Source of the DNA: Singulisphaera acidiphila DSM 18658
GTDB taxonomy: Bacteria > Planctomycetota > Planctomycetia > Isosphaerales > Isosphaeraceae
DNA length: 64,000 nucleotides
NCBI RefSeq assembly: GCF_000242455.2
Contig: NC_019892.1
Coordinates: forward strand, 2,046,001 to 2,110,000
Direction of reading: 5' to 3'
Part shown: piece after piece, positions 53,124 to 62,688 of the stretch
Numbering within the stretch: the first letter of the stretch is position 1
Layout: each line of letters starts with the position of its first letter
Translations under genes and position numbers: made by a program
Notes under the pieces: model-generated
Database searches by the model: none
Told to the model about the DNA's origin: nothing
What the model saw: the letters and a program-made list of their open reading frames with translations, nothing else

Positions 53124-53405
53124 TTGCCCACGCTCATCCTCCGAGGCGGTCCGTTCGATGGACACGTCGTCGAGTCGGCTTCTGACGACACCACGGTCCC
53201 GCTCAGTATTGGCCTTCACCGCACAGGCGCAACCGCTGCGGTTGCCGTCGCAAACCCGGATACGCTTCCCGCGGTAGAGCAGTGGACGATTCGCAACTCG
53301 TCGTTGCCGCCCGAAAACTCCGATCTTCCTGTAGCACATTATCAGGGAGCGAGGACGACGGATACGGACGGGCATTGGATCTTTGATTTCTCACAATCCA
53401 GGTAG
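53124..53405 (+). CDS. Short 'GGPFDGH' domain protein
   Basis: 93 residues from TTG at 53124, with AAGGAG upstream. MPTLILRGGPFDGHVVESAS matches the N-terminus of the DUF4325 fusion at 31206, and the end DTDGHWIFDFSQ matches its DDHGRIVFEF. So this is the N-terminal domain on its own. Function unknown. Confidence 0.65.
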   Translation: MPTLILRGGPFDGHVVESASDDTTVPLSIGLHRTGATAAVAVANPDTLPAVEQWTIRNSSLPPENSDLPVAHYQGARTTDTDGHWIFDFSQSR

Positions 53406-53554
53406 CTTGTCGGCCGCCCCTCGAAGTCCAAGCTGAACTTGACCGGATTCGATCGCCGGTCGAGTGATATCAGGGAGGGAGTTGGGGCCCTTCCAGATCA
53501 GATTTGTTGCCAGACCAGCGAACAATCAACCAAAAACCGAGCAAGGGATACCAG

Positions 53555-53806
53555 ATGCCAGACGCGAGCAAACCGAACGACAGACACGGGATGTTCAAGA
53601 TTATCGCGAAAGAGGAATTCCCGGACGCCGATGATCAAATCATTTCCCTAATTGTAGAAATAATGATGAGAGAGGAAAAGGTCTCGCTACTCAGATATCG
53701 AACACGTCTCTTTGGAACGTTCACTCCTGGGGAAGTCATGGCGTTAAAACGATGTGACATGCGGGCGGCAAAGTTTGATGGCCGTACACCTGACGTGGAT
53801 GAGTGA
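53555..53806 (+). CDS. Hypothetical protein
   Basis: 83 residues from the ATG at 53555 with AAGGGA upstream. EIMMREEKVSLLRYRTRLFG, then FTPGEVMALKRCDMRAA. AT-richer than neighbours. Last gene before attR; no family recognised. Confidence 0.45.
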   Translation: MPDASKPNDRHGMFKIIAKEEFPDADDQIISLIVEIMMREEKVSLLRYRTRLFGTFTPGEVMALKRCDMRAAKFDGRTPDVDE

Positions 53807-53853
53807 TTCCGCTTGCTACTGAGCGAATATCCTCTCGCCACTCCCCCTGCCCG

Positions 53854-53926
53854 ACTACCGGATCACTACCGGACTCGCCTCGGGATACCGCGATTCCTTG
53901 CGAATTTTTGCGCCGGTAGAATACCG
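53854..53926. promoter_or_regulatory. Candidate integrase arm sites near attR
   Basis: ACTACCGGA occurs at 53854 and 53865 (11 bases apart), and CCGGTAGAATACCG, the same motif inverted, at 53913. Matches the palindrome beside attL (16808-16828). Confidence 0.55.
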
Positions 53927-54002
53927 TTTGCAAATGGGTCGATTTCGGTTACAATGCTTGTGCTGTAACGCTTTATGACAATTCGACTGGCTGGTTTTGG
54001 TC

Positions 54003-54049
<47 letters not shown>

Positions 54050-54997
54050 TTAAACTCACCAGCAGTATAGGCTTCCGGCTACACACGTCGGGTTACATCT
54101 GGTTACAAATCCCGGTTACACTCTGGGTTATAAAACCGTCCGGCTCAACGGTCGTAAACCGGCAATTCATTCCCATCGTCCATGTTACGGCCAAGTCCGC
54201 TTAGGCTAGGAAATCAGTATGCGGCGTCTGGCCCCCCGTACCACCTTGGCGGGTCATTGACGGGAACCTCGTTATTCCGTTCGGCCTGTCCGTTCTGAGG
54301 ATGAGACAGTCTTGAGGGCTTGGCGACTTCGGAGAGGACAGGCTGTCTACGATGCGACTGATACCACGCATGGGGTGGTGTGTGGCTGTGCGAACTTCAT
54401 TTGGAAACGAGAGCATCGTGACCACCAGGGATGTTCGCACATCCGAGCTATGCGCGTGTTGGGGTTGCTTGACCTCTCGGGCTGAGTACGGCACAATCAA
54501 GTGGACCGTTGACCAGTCGCGAGTGTCTTGGTCACAGAAACTGGTTTTAACAGAGTCGACGATGCGATAAATCTGGATTTGTCCATATTGCGAGTCTGCA
54601 TTTCACTGTTTCCGATGAGAGTGGCGACAGGATTATTCATGCCAAAGATGTCATGATGCTCATTGGTTTTAGTAAATGCTCATAAAAATTTTCTTGGACT
54701 CAAAAGGGCTGTTCGAACCCGGATTGTAGAAAGACGACACTCGACGCTCAGCTGTAGTATCGCGGTACTTTGCCATCCCACATCCAAAGAACCAGGGAGT
54801 GGGGATTGCTCGCACTATCAACGTTTGCAAAATCCTATCCCTCTTATGTACCTCGTGTGATTCAGGAAGATTGCCAGGAAGCTGTTGCCATCTGCGAGTT
54901 GAGTCCGAAAGCTTCGGCCACTCTTTCTTTTTTTATGAAGCGAGAAAAACCTGCTCCCTCGAGAAAGTTGGGGGCAGGGAGATTGGTGTGCGGCCAC
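54050..54997. other. Gene-poor junction right of attR
   Basis: About 950 bases where I find no credible gene, RNA or repeat. Short open frames lack family features and ribosome sites. It could contain eroded remains of earlier insertions. Confidence 0.45.
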
Positions 54998-55468
54998 TCA
55001 CGAGTCGAAATCGTCCAAGGTCATATTCCCCGTAGGCTTCAGCACCTTGGACCATTGCAGGTGGACGTAGCCGATCCAAGCCGATAGGGCGAGGAACGCC
55101 GAGTACGCCGCCAGTTCCCACCACGAAGACCATTCGCGACTAGCGGGCAATACGCCGAGGAGGCTGAGGAGACCTTTTGCGGCTCCCAATGACCCGATCA
55201 CGGGGATTATCAGGCAGAACCACGCGATACCCCTCGCCCATTTCGGATCTCTGCAAACGACCGCACGGTAATCCGCGAACAGAACGAAGGTCGCTGGAAT
55301 CACGAAGATGACCCCGAGCACGGCGGGACTGCCGATCTGCTCTCGCTGAGCGGGGGCACACAGGGCAACCAGGAGTGCCATCGAGACGACCAGGACGAGG
55401 CTGGCCACGATGGACAGAAAGGCCGCACTCGCAAGTATGGTCCACGGAACTTGGAGTTTTGACTTCAT
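54998..55468 (-). CDS. Four-helix membrane protein
   Basis: 156 residues. Membrane helices at ILASAAFLSIVASLVLVVSM, SPAVLGVIFVIPATFVLF, GIAWFCLIIPVIGSLGAA and WWELAAYSAFLALSAWIGYV. No soluble domain. Begins 2 bases after the stop of the gene upstream, so co-transcribed. Function unknown. Confidence 0.6.
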   Translation of the reverse strand: MKSKLQVPWTILASAAFLSIVASLVLVVSMALLVALCAPAQREQIGSPAVLGVIFVIPATFVLFADYRAVVCRDPKWARGIAWFCLIIPVIGSLGAAKGLLSLLGVLPASREWSSWWELAAYSAFLALSAWIGYVHLQWSKVLKPTGNMTLDDFDS

Positions 55469-55470
55469 CT

Positions 55471-56214
55471 TCAGGACTTCCCCAACACCAAGTCCACTAC
55501 CCAGCAGCCACGAACGTGGGGCAACTCGCTTCGGCAGTGATCCATCATCTCATGATTTGCGCAACCGCCTTCCTTCAGGGCTGCACCAAGTAGGGGCATC
55601 CGCTCAAAGTCACGTTCGTCGTAGATTGAGCGGGCGAGGCTCACGACGTTGGGAGTCAGCCAGGTACGGCTGAAGAACACGAAGGGTAGGAACGGGTCGC
55701 CGAAGACACAGCGTAACAGCCAATCTCCCGGCCAGGGAACCCTCGGGATGTTGTGGTGCCACCAATCGTGATCGAACGGGCCTCGGCTGCATGCCGCCTC
55801 GGCAAGACTCGCCGCTGCCAGCAAGCGGCTCTCGACTGCCTTATCAACCGCTGGTTCGTTCTCTTCGAGTTGTTCGGGCGTGAGAACGCCCATCTCGACT
55901 AGCCTTTGAACGCTGGATGGTATTGAGCCGTCCGGGTGCCACTTCCTCCACTCCCCGGGTAGGAAATCGTTGCCGAAGGTCGGGATCTCCGCTAAAAAAA
56001 TCGCATTCGACCTTTCCTTTGGGGTTGCGTGTCCATCGGCGAAACGTTCTGCGACCTCGACCGCCCGATGACTTCTGACATCGTAGAGCAGGTGCCAGAT
56101 CGCGCGACAGCCGCCGCAGAGATAGAGCCGCCCCTTGCGTTCGCTGGCCACACCTTTTAACCCCGCGATCATCTTGATCGGGTCTTTGGATCGCCGCCAC
56201 TCTTTGCTTGTCAT
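55471..56214 (-). CDS. Planctomycete-specific protein family
   Basis: 247 residues. EWRRSKDPIKMIAGLKGVAS, then RKGRLYLCGGCRAIWHLL...RAVEVAERFADGHAT at the start and WLTPNVVSLARSIYDERDFE with LPHVRGCWVVDLVLGK at the end are hallmarks of a large paralogous family in Gemmataceae and relatives (W....P..ml..l....s.RKlRLf...c.r..W ... HvRGCWvvDllLgk). Function is not known. Length is normal for the family. Confidence 0.75.
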   Translation of the reverse strand: MTSKEWRRSKDPIKMIAGLKGVASERKGRLYLCGGCRAIWHLLYDVRSHRAVEVAERFADGHATPKERSNAIFLAEIPTFGNDFLPGEWRKWHPDGSIPSSVQRLVEMGVLTPEQLEENEPAVDKAVESRLLAAASLAEAACSRGPFDHDWWHHNIPRVPWPGDWLLRCVFGDPFLPFVFFSRTWLTPNVVSLARSIYDERDFERMPLLGAALKEGGCANHEMMDHCRSELPHVRGCWVVDLVLGKS

Positions 56215-56380
56215 GTCTTAATCTCGAAGGCTACAGCGGTTCCCACCTGGCATGCTAATCTGAGGCCGTGGGTGATGCTCCCCTTCCATCGCCTTTCCCG
56301 GATGATAGCCTGTTGCCCGACTGAGTGAGAGGCGGCTCATGTCCAAAGGCCCAAGACGCTGCCGCCCGCTGTCTGCAGCA

Positions 56381-56422
56381 ATGGCGAATGGCGAATGGCG
56401 AATGGCGAATGGCGAATGGCGA
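56381..56422 (+). repeat. Six tandem copies of ATGGCGA
   Basis: A perfect 7-bp unit repeated six times (42 bases), not inside a credible gene. Such arrays vary in copy number by slippage. Confidence 0.9.
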
Positions 56423-56501
56423 TGAGGAAATGGGGCCGAGCCCACGATCAGGATCTGGGTGGGGCAGCCCAATGATTCGCGTTCGCTCGCGGAGACTTGC
56501 G

Positions 56502-56984
56502 TCAGGGGCTCGGTCGGTCGTCCTTTACGGCAAGGAGATGGCTCAGGATTGCTCCTACGATGCCAAAGAGGATGATCCCTAATGATTGGCTGACTTGTTC
56601 GTAAGCGATCAGATAATTGCCTGCCGCTTCTCCGTTCATCCCCAAGGGTAACGTCCTGATATGGGGCTGGAGGAGTGCGGTGCCCCACTCGATGAATAGC
56701 AACGGCTTATCGATCGGGCCGAAACCGAGACCGCCGACATCCCATTTCGGCAAGTGGGCGATGAGGAGGTAGGTCCAGCCGAAGACGGCAAAACCGACCC
56801 AAGGGGCGCGAGTACTACCTCGTCGGGTAATAGCACCGACCAGAGCTCCAGCGATCAAGAGAATGGCCATAGTGTAGGTCGCACTCGCCCAGAACGCATT
56901 CGCATTTCGCAGGGCCGCAAAGCCGAAGGCAAAGTAGAGAACGAAAGCCATCAAATTGGTGAGGGTGAAGCGGACGCGGGTCAT
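56502..56984 (-). CDS. Membrane protein of unknown function
   Basis: 160 residues. Four hydrophobic segments (LTNLMAFVLYFAFGFAALRN, WASATYTMAILLIAGALVGA, WVGFAVFGWTYLLIAHL, LGIILFGIVGAILSHLLAV). No family recognised. Separated from the previous gene by the heptanucleotide array. Confidence 0.6.
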   Translation of the reverse strand: MTRVRFTLTNLMAFVLYFAFGFAALRNANAFWASATYTMAILLIAGALVGAITRRGSTRAPWVGFAVFGWTYLLIAHLPKWDVGGLGFGPIDKPLLFIEWGTALLQPHIRTLPLGMNGEAAGNYLIAYEQVSQSLGIILFGIVGAILSHLLAVKDDRPSP

Positions 56985-57313
56985 ATTCCCTGCTCCAATG
57001 GTATGCTTCAGGTAGTGACCTCGACTTGACCGACGACTTCACGATAAATGGTGGTCAAGCCGACTGCGGCGTTGGCGATTCAGGTGATGCAGGGTATCTT
57101 GAGCATGGGATGTGCCTTGGGGAGTGTGTGCCGCAGAACCGACCCACTTTCGGGACTACCCCCCCCCTTGTGTAATCAAGATGCCATAGTCTGGCATCAT
57201 GAATTTCAAAACGAGATGCGTTTGTTTTTGACAGATGCAGAGGACCGTCCCGAAGTTCGGGATGCCGCGACGGCGGGGCAACCGTCTGTAGTTCCTTTTC
57301 AGGAAATTGGGCC
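56985..57313. other. Intergenic region
   Basis: 329 bases between divergent genes with no recognisable element. Confidence 0.4.
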
Positions 57314-58699
57314 GTGCCCTCCTCATCTCAACCAATCGTGACGATGCCAAAGCCGCGCAGCCAGGGCAAGCCTGCGCTTGCTGCATGGGTCTGGATTCTC
57401 GGCTCTTGCCTGGCGGTGCTGATCGCGACGTACATGATCTTCGTCGAGCCACCGCCGCCGCGCAAAATCGTCATTGCGAGTGGGGGCAAGAACGGGGCCT
57501 ACTTCCACTATGCCCAGAAATATGCGGAGGAATTGCAAAAGGAGGGCCTGTCCGTCGAGGTGCGCGAGACGGCGGGCTCGGTGGAAAACCTGCGACTGCT
57601 GGGGCAGGAAAGCTCGGGGGTGGCGGTCGCCATCATTCAGAGCGGCCTGGCCGGCCCGGAGGATTTGCAGCACTTTTATGCCCTGGGTAGCCTCTATCGT
57701 GAGCCCTTGTGGGTCTTCTATCGCGGCGACAAGCCGCTTGATCGCCTCAGTCAGCTTGCGGGCAAACGCATTGGAGTCGGCCCGCCGGGCAGCGGGACGT
57801 ACTCCATTGCCATGCAGTTGCTTGCCGCCAACGGCCTGATCGAATCCAAAACGTCGAAGGAGAATTCGCGGGCCGTGCTGGTTCAGGAGAGTGTTGCTGT
57901 TGCCGCCAAGGCTTTGCAGAAGGGAGAGCTGGATGCGGCGTTTTTCGTCGCCGCCTTCGAGGCCGATTACATCCAGGATCTCCTGAGCGATAACCGTGTA
58001 AAACTACTGAACTTCGACCAGCACGAGGCCTATCATCGCCGATTCCGATTCCTGGCCCCGGTCACCGTGCCGGCTGGATTGGTAGACCTCGGCCAGAACA
58101 TCCCCGGCCAGGACGTTGCTCTGCTGGCGCCGACTGCCATGCTGGTGGTTCGCAAGGATTTCCACCCCGCCCTGGTCCCTCTGTTGCTCACGACCGCGAC
58201 GCGCATTCACGGCAAAGGGGACGAGATTTCCGAGCCTGGTGAATTTCCCTCCCAATCCTATTGCGACTTCCCCGTGAGTGAGGACGCGAGGCACTTTTAC
58301 AAGTCCGGCCCGCCCGTGCTGCAGCGGCTGCTCCCGTTCTGGCTGGCTTCGCTGGTCGATCGGGCCAAGGTGATGCTCATCCCGATGATCATGCTCATGA
58401 TGCCCTTGCTCCGTGCGACTCCACCGCTGATGCGCTGGCGAACAAGGCGAAAGATTTACCTCTGGTATTCTGACCTGCGGGAAATCGACCAGAGACTGAT
58501 CACCGGCCTCTCGGGCCCCGAACTGGACAAGGAACTCGCGCGACTGAAAGACATCGAACTCCAAGTGGCTTATGTAGACGTTCCACTAAGCTACATGAAG
58601 GAGTTTTACCATCTCCGCCTGCACCTGGCGATGCTGCAGCAGCACGTCAACGAATGGCGGGCACGAAGCGAGCCGACTGTTGAGGATGCAAAGTCCTAA
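57314..58699 (+). CDS. TAXI-family TRAP-type solute-binding protein, membrane-anchored at both ends
   Basis: 461 residues from GTG at 57314 (AGGAA upstream); an ATG at 57344 is the alternative. One N-terminal helix (AAWVWILGSCLAVLIATYMI) anchors a periplasmic-binding fold beginning RKIVIASGGKNGAYFHYAQK, with ETAGSVENLRLL and GKRIGVGPPGSGTYSIAMQL, typical of TAXI proteins. A second hydrophobic stretch (VMLIPMIMLMMPLLRATPP) is followed by a ~90-residue, charged helical tail. No TRAP permease gene is nearby, so it may be a sensor rather than a transporter subunit. Confidence 0.85.
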   Translation: MPSSSQPIVTMPKPRSQGKPALAAWVWILGSCLAVLIATYMIFVEPPPPRKIVIASGGKNGAYFHYAQKYAEELQKEGLSVEVRETAGSVENLRLLGQESSGVAVAIIQSGLAGPEDLQHFYALGSLYREPLWVFYRGDKPLDRLSQLAGKRIGVGPPGSGTYSIAMQLLAANGLIESKTSKENSRAVLVQESVAVAAKALQKGELDAAFFVAAFEADYIQDLLSDNRVKLLNFDQHEAYHRRFRFLAPVTVPAGLVDLGQNIPGQDVALLAPTAMLVVRKDFHPALVPLLLTTATRIHGKGDEISEPGEFPSQSYCDFPVSEDARHFYKSGPPVLQRLLPFWLASLVDRAKVMLIPMIMLMMPLLRATPPLMRWRTRRKIYLWYSDLREIDQRLITGLSGPELDKELARLKDIELQVAYVDVPLSYMKEFYHLRLHLAMLQQHVNEWRARSEPTVEDAKS

Positions 58700-59159
58700 A
58701 TAGGAAAAAGTCGACTTGGTATCATTGGTGGATGCGTTTTGGCGGCCTTCACATCGGGAGCGATCTGGACGCAGTCGAGTCGATCGAAGGTGGGATTTGG
58801 TCTCGTCAGCACAAATCCGATCAAGGGGTCGGAGCCTGCGCGGAAATCAAGGAGGGTACTGGGCCCCCTCCCCCGGTAATCGCAAGACGGACTGTCGCCG
58901 TAGTGGCTCATCGGGTCCCACCGCCCCGAGGTTGTTGATTTTGGATTACGGTCGTCATATGATTTGACGCGTCCTGATTCCCTCGGAGAGCTCGCCCGAG
59001 CCGAAACTTTGGGGAAGGAGTCGAGGCGCAGATCGCATACTATGGTCGGATTGCAGACTTCGACTCGAAGGGATCGATAGGACGTGGCCAGGGCCGGACT
59101 CGATCGGTTGTGAAGCCGACGTTGCGAGCCTTGGCCACGAGCTGTTGGGGAGAGAACGC
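58700..59159. other. Intergenic region
   Basis: 460 bases with no convincing gene. It should contain the promoter of the ketosynthase gene. Confidence 0.4.
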
Positions 59160-60443
59160 GTGCAACGACGAGTGGTAGTGACCGGCATGGGGATGATTAC
59201 GCCGGTGGGGGGCGATGTTGAGTCGTCCTGGCGCTCGCTTTGCGAGGGGCGCGGAGGGGTAGGACCGATCACTCTGTTCGACGCGTCGACGTTCGCCACG
59301 CGAATCGCCGGTGAGGTTGCGGGGTTTCGCCTGGGTGACTACCGGGCGGATGCTGCTCGGTGGGTCGAATACAGCCGGACCTCGCAATTTGCGTTGGCGG
59401 CGGCGACGCTGGCGGTGACCCACGCCGGGATCGGCGATGCTGCAATCGATCCCACCCGTTTTGGAGTCTACCTTGGCTCTGGGGAAGGCCAGCAAGACTT
59501 CAACCGCTTCGTCGAACTCGTCCACAGCTCAAGCGCTGAGGGGCACTTCAACCCGGCCAAGTTCACGAGCTACGGAATCGAGAGACTTCAACTGATCAGT
59601 GAGGCGGATCAGGAGCATGGGGGACCGGCTGGGTATCTGGCGGCCGTCTTCAATGCCAGAGGACCCAACTCGACCTGCCAGACAGCGTGCGCTGCAAGCG
59701 CACAAGCGATCGGCGAGGCGACGGAGTTGATTCGCCGGGGTGATGCCGACGTGATGCTTGCGGGGGGCACGCACAGCATGGTCCACCCGCTCGGCCTTAC
59801 CGGGTTCATCCTGCTCACGGCGATGTCGACCCGCAACGAGGATTATGCGACGGCAAGCCGCCCGTTCGACCGGAACCGTGATGGGTTCGTCCTCGGCGAG
59901 GGGGGAGGAATGCTCGTCCTCGAGGAATTGGAGCACGCCAAGGCCCGAGGGGCGACCATCTACGGTGAGATCGCCGGGCACTGCTCGACGGCCGACGCCT
60001 TTCGCCTGACCGACAGCCACGACCAAGGCCGAGGCGCCATCGCGGCGATGCGCGGGGCCATGACCGACGCCGGGGTCGACGCTTCCGAGATCGGCTACAT
60101 CAATGCGCACGGCACGAGCACTCCCTCCAACGACTCGATCGAGACCCTGTCGATCAAGCGAGTCTTCGGCGACGACGCGTATCGCGTGCCAATCTCGAGC
60201 ACCAAGAGCATGACGGGCCACCTTGTTTCGGCTGGCGGTGCCGTCGAAGCGATCGCCTGCCTGCTGGCGATCCGCGACGGAGTTCTGCCGCCGACGATCA
60301 ACCTGGAGAATCAGGATCCGGAGTGCGACCTCGACTATTTGCCTCGCCAGGCCCGTGAGCAAGAGGTCGACGTGGTCCTTTCCAACAGCTTCGGATTCGG
60401 CGGCCAGAACACGGCTTTAATTGTGCGCCGGTTCACGGATTGA
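59160..60443 (+). CDS. fabF: Beta-ketoacyl-ACP synthase II (FabF-like)
   Basis: 427 residues from GTG at 59160, with GGAGA upstream. The N-terminal RRVVVTGMGMITPVGGDVES is typical FabF. The nucleophile Cys is in STCQTACAASAQAIGEA, the catalytic His residues in NAHGTSTPSNDS and KSMTGHLVSAGGA, and NSFGFGGQN closes the fold. It condenses acyl groups with malonyl-ACP. There is no ACP or other fab gene beside it, so it may serve a specialised lipid or polyketide-like product instead of housekeeping synthesis. Confidence 0.92.
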   Translation: MQRRVVVTGMGMITPVGGDVESSWRSLCEGRGGVGPITLFDASTFATRIAGEVAGFRLGDYRADAARWVEYSRTSQFALAAATLAVTHAGIGDAAIDPTRFGVYLGSGEGQQDFNRFVELVHSSSAEGHFNPAKFTSYGIERLQLISEADQEHGGPAGYLAAVFNARGPNSTCQTACAASAQAIGEATELIRRGDADVMLAGGTHSMVHPLGLTGFILLTAMSTRNEDYATASRPFDRNRDGFVLGEGGGMLVLEELEHAKARGATIYGEIAGHCSTADAFRLTDSHDQGRGAIAAMRGAMTDAGVDASEIGYINAHGTSTPSNDSIETLSIKRVFGDDAYRVPISSTKSMTGHLVSAGGAVEAIACLLAIRDGVLPPTINLENQDPECDLDYLPRQAREQEVDVVLSNSFGFGGQNTALIVRRFTD

Positions 60444-60711
60444 TCGCGGCCGATTCGCTCACCAAAATTCGGAGTTCGTCCCCTTCCGGCGAGGGGGGGC
60501 GGCTTCTCGGATTCCGAACGTCGAGTTGGCCACGGCTGCTCCTGACTCGGTGATTGCTCACTCGTTGACTTTGACGACTGTTCAGCGGTGCAATCGCGAA
60601 GGCCATTGCGTTGAAGCTGGAAAACGAACCTCAGCCCGGTGCTGCCCGTCCACCTCACGGGCCGGGTGTGTTCTGCCCCGGTCCAAGCTGGGCACGGAGA
60701 GGAACGACGCG

Positions 60712-62019
60712 ATGAGCGAGGCCGAGCCGATGAGAGTGCGGAGATATCACTATGCCTGGGTGATCGCCGGTCTGACGTTCTTGACTCTTCTGGCGACGGC
60801 CGGTGTCAGGGCCACGCCGAGCGTTCTGATCGTGCCGCTCGAACGCGAGTTCGGCTGGAGCCGAGCGACGATTTCGCTGGCGATCTCGGTCAATCTGTTG
60901 CTTTATGGGTTGATCGGTCCGTTCGCCGCCGCGCTCATGGATCGAGTGGGCGTTCGGCGGACGATGCTCGGATCGCTGGCGGCGGTCGCCACGGGCGTGG
61001 CGCTCTCGACTCAGATCTCGACCCCCTGGCAGCTCGTCTTGCTCTGGGGCGTGGTTGTCGGAGGGGGAACGGGGATGACGGCCCTAGTCCTTGGCGCGAC
61101 GGTCGTCAACCGCTGGTTCGCCGAGCGCAGGGGGCTGGTGCTGGGTGTTTTGACGGCGAGTTCGGCCACGGGACAGATGGTCTTCCTACCCGCCTTGGCC
61201 GCGACCGTCTCACGGTACGGGTGGCGGCCGGCGGTACTGGTCGTCGCTGGTGTCGCGGCTCTCCTCTTACCTCTCATCGCCTTTCTGATGCGCGATCGTC
61301 CCGAGGATATCGGTCTTCGTCCGTTCGGGGCGGCTGCGGATGCGGCGCTGGTGACGACCAGGGTGGACCGACCGTTTGCCGCCGCGGTTGGGGCGCTTCG
61401 CGACGGCTTGCGGTCGCGCGACTTCTGGCTCCTGGCGGGGAGCTTCTTCGTCTGTGGCCTGAGCACCAACGGGCTGGTTGGAACCCACCTGATCCCCGCC
61501 TGCATGGACGCCGGCATCCCCGAGATTCACGCGGCCGGCCTGCTCGCGGCTATGGGGCTGTTCGACCTGTTGGGGACGACCGCCTCGGGGTGGCTCTCCG
61601 ACCGATACGATAACCGTGTGCTGTTATGCTGGTACTATGCCCTCAGGGGACTCGCCCTGATCTACCTCCCCTTCGGCCTGGTCGACGCCTCGTGGGGGCT
61701 CTCCGCCTTTGCCGTTCTCTATGGGCTCGACTGGATCGCAACGGTGCCGCCGACAGTCAAGCTGACGGCCGACGCGTTCGGTCGGGAGCGGTCGGGAATC
61801 ATGTTCGGCTGGATCGTCGCCGCGCACCAACTGGGGGCGGCCGTTGCCACCTTCGGGGCGGGCACAATTCGCTCGGTGATCGGTGACTATCAGCCCGCGT
61901 TCCTGACCTCCGGAGGCTTCTGCCTTGTCACTGCCGCGATGGTCCTGCAAATTGGCCGAGGCCGGACCTCGACACTCGCGGTCCAGGTTGACCCCGAGAC
62001 AGAAGTCGCCGTCGCCTGA
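60712..62019 (+). CDS. Major facilitator superfamily transporter
   Basis: 435 residues from the ATG at 60712 (GGAGAGG upstream). Twelve membrane helices; loop 2-3 carries AALMDRVGVRRTMLGS (MFS motif A form) and the mirror loop GWLSDRYDNRVLLCWY. The start YHYAWVIAGLTFLTLLATAG resembles OFA/monocarboxylate-type carriers. Substrate unknown. Its own 268-base upstream gap suggests an independent promoter. Confidence 0.88.
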   Translation: MSEAEPMRVRRYHYAWVIAGLTFLTLLATAGVRATPSVLIVPLEREFGWSRATISLAISVNLLLYGLIGPFAAALMDRVGVRRTMLGSLAAVATGVALSTQISTPWQLVLLWGVVVGGGTGMTALVLGATVVNRWFAERRGLVLGVLTASSATGQMVFLPALAATVSRYGWRPAVLVVAGVAALLLPLIAFLMRDRPEDIGLRPFGAAADAALVTTRVDRPFAAAVGALRDGLRSRDFWLLAGSFFVCGLSTNGLVGTHLIPACMDAGIPEIHAAGLLAAMGLFDLLGTTASGWLSDRYDNRVLLCWYYALRGLALIYLPFGLVDASWGLSAFAVLYGLDWIATVPPTVKLTADAFGRERSGIMFGWIVAAHQLGAAVATFGAGTIRSVIGDYQPAFLTSGGFCLVTAAMVLQIGRGRTSTLAVQVDPETEVAVA

Positions 62020-62046
62020 TCCTCGGTGGATTCATTCCGCCTGCAC

Positions 62047-62634
62047 ATGATCTCGGGGGACGTTGTGAGGAGGATTGCGACCGTCCTACTGCTCGTTGCC
62101 GCTGGGGCCGCCTTTGTGGCTGCAATTGCCACGCGATCCCGCGTCGGGCACCCGGTCACCGCCCGGATGCAGGCTGCCGCAGGTGCGGTGGCCGGAAGCC
62201 TTGTCCCCTCGCTGCCGGAGCGTGCGCAGGGGCGCCCGATGGTCATTATCTTTATCAAGGACGGTTGCCCGTGCAGTGAAGCGGCTGACCCTTGCTTTCG
62301 CCGCCTTTTCATGGCTTACAGAGGCCGGGTTGCGTTTGTGGGAGTCATCGACGGCGAAACTCCCGACGCTGAGCGTTGGACCCGGGAGCATGACACCCCC
62401 TACCCCGTCATCGCCGACCCGGATCTGAAGATCGTTCATGCCTATCAGGCTGAACGATCCGCCTACGTGGCGCTGGTCACGCGGGAAGGGACCGTTGACC
62501 GCCTCTGGCCCGGCTATTCGGCCAGCATGCTCCGCGAGTTGGGAACCCGGCTGGCAGCCGGTGTTGGAGTGACCGAGGTGAAGCTCGACGTCAGCGATGC
62601 GCCGGAGGAGTTGACCTCGGGATGTTCGTTTTAG
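62047..62634 (+). CDS. Membrane-anchored thioredoxin-fold (AhpC/TSA-like) protein
   Basis: 195 residues from the ATG at 62047. One N-terminal helix (ATVLLLVAAGAAFVAAIATR). The fold RPMVIIFIKDGCPCSEAADPCF has CPC at the usual redox position plus a third Cys. TPYPVIADPDLKIVHAYQAE and VALVTREGTVDRLWPGYS fit peroxiredoxin/TlpA-like strands. The C-terminus ends in GCSF. It likely acts as a periplasmic or envelope thiol protein. 27 bases after the MFS gene. Confidence 0.8.
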   Translation: MISGDVVRRIATVLLLVAAGAAFVAAIATRSRVGHPVTARMQAAAGAVAGSLVPSLPERAQGRPMVIIFIKDGCPCSEAADPCFRRLFMAYRGRVAFVGVIDGETPDAERWTREHDTPYPVIADPDLKIVHAYQAERSAYVALVTREGTVDRLWPGYSASMLRELGTRLAAGVGVTEVKLDVSDAPEELTSGCSF

Positions 62635-62688
62635 GCCCGAGGGCAGTACAGCCGGCTATGCTATGGGTTGAAACCAATCACTTGTTGG

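Noticed and set aside
56010..56035. Module A copy in the chromosome at right
   Set aside because: The match (GCAACCCCAAAGGAAAGG) falls within a conserved protein segment of a known planctomycete family, so chance coding similarity is likelier.
56381..56422. CRISPR-like array
   Set aside because: Units are 7 bp with no spacers and no cas genes; it is a simple tandem repeat. No CRISPR array was found in the window.
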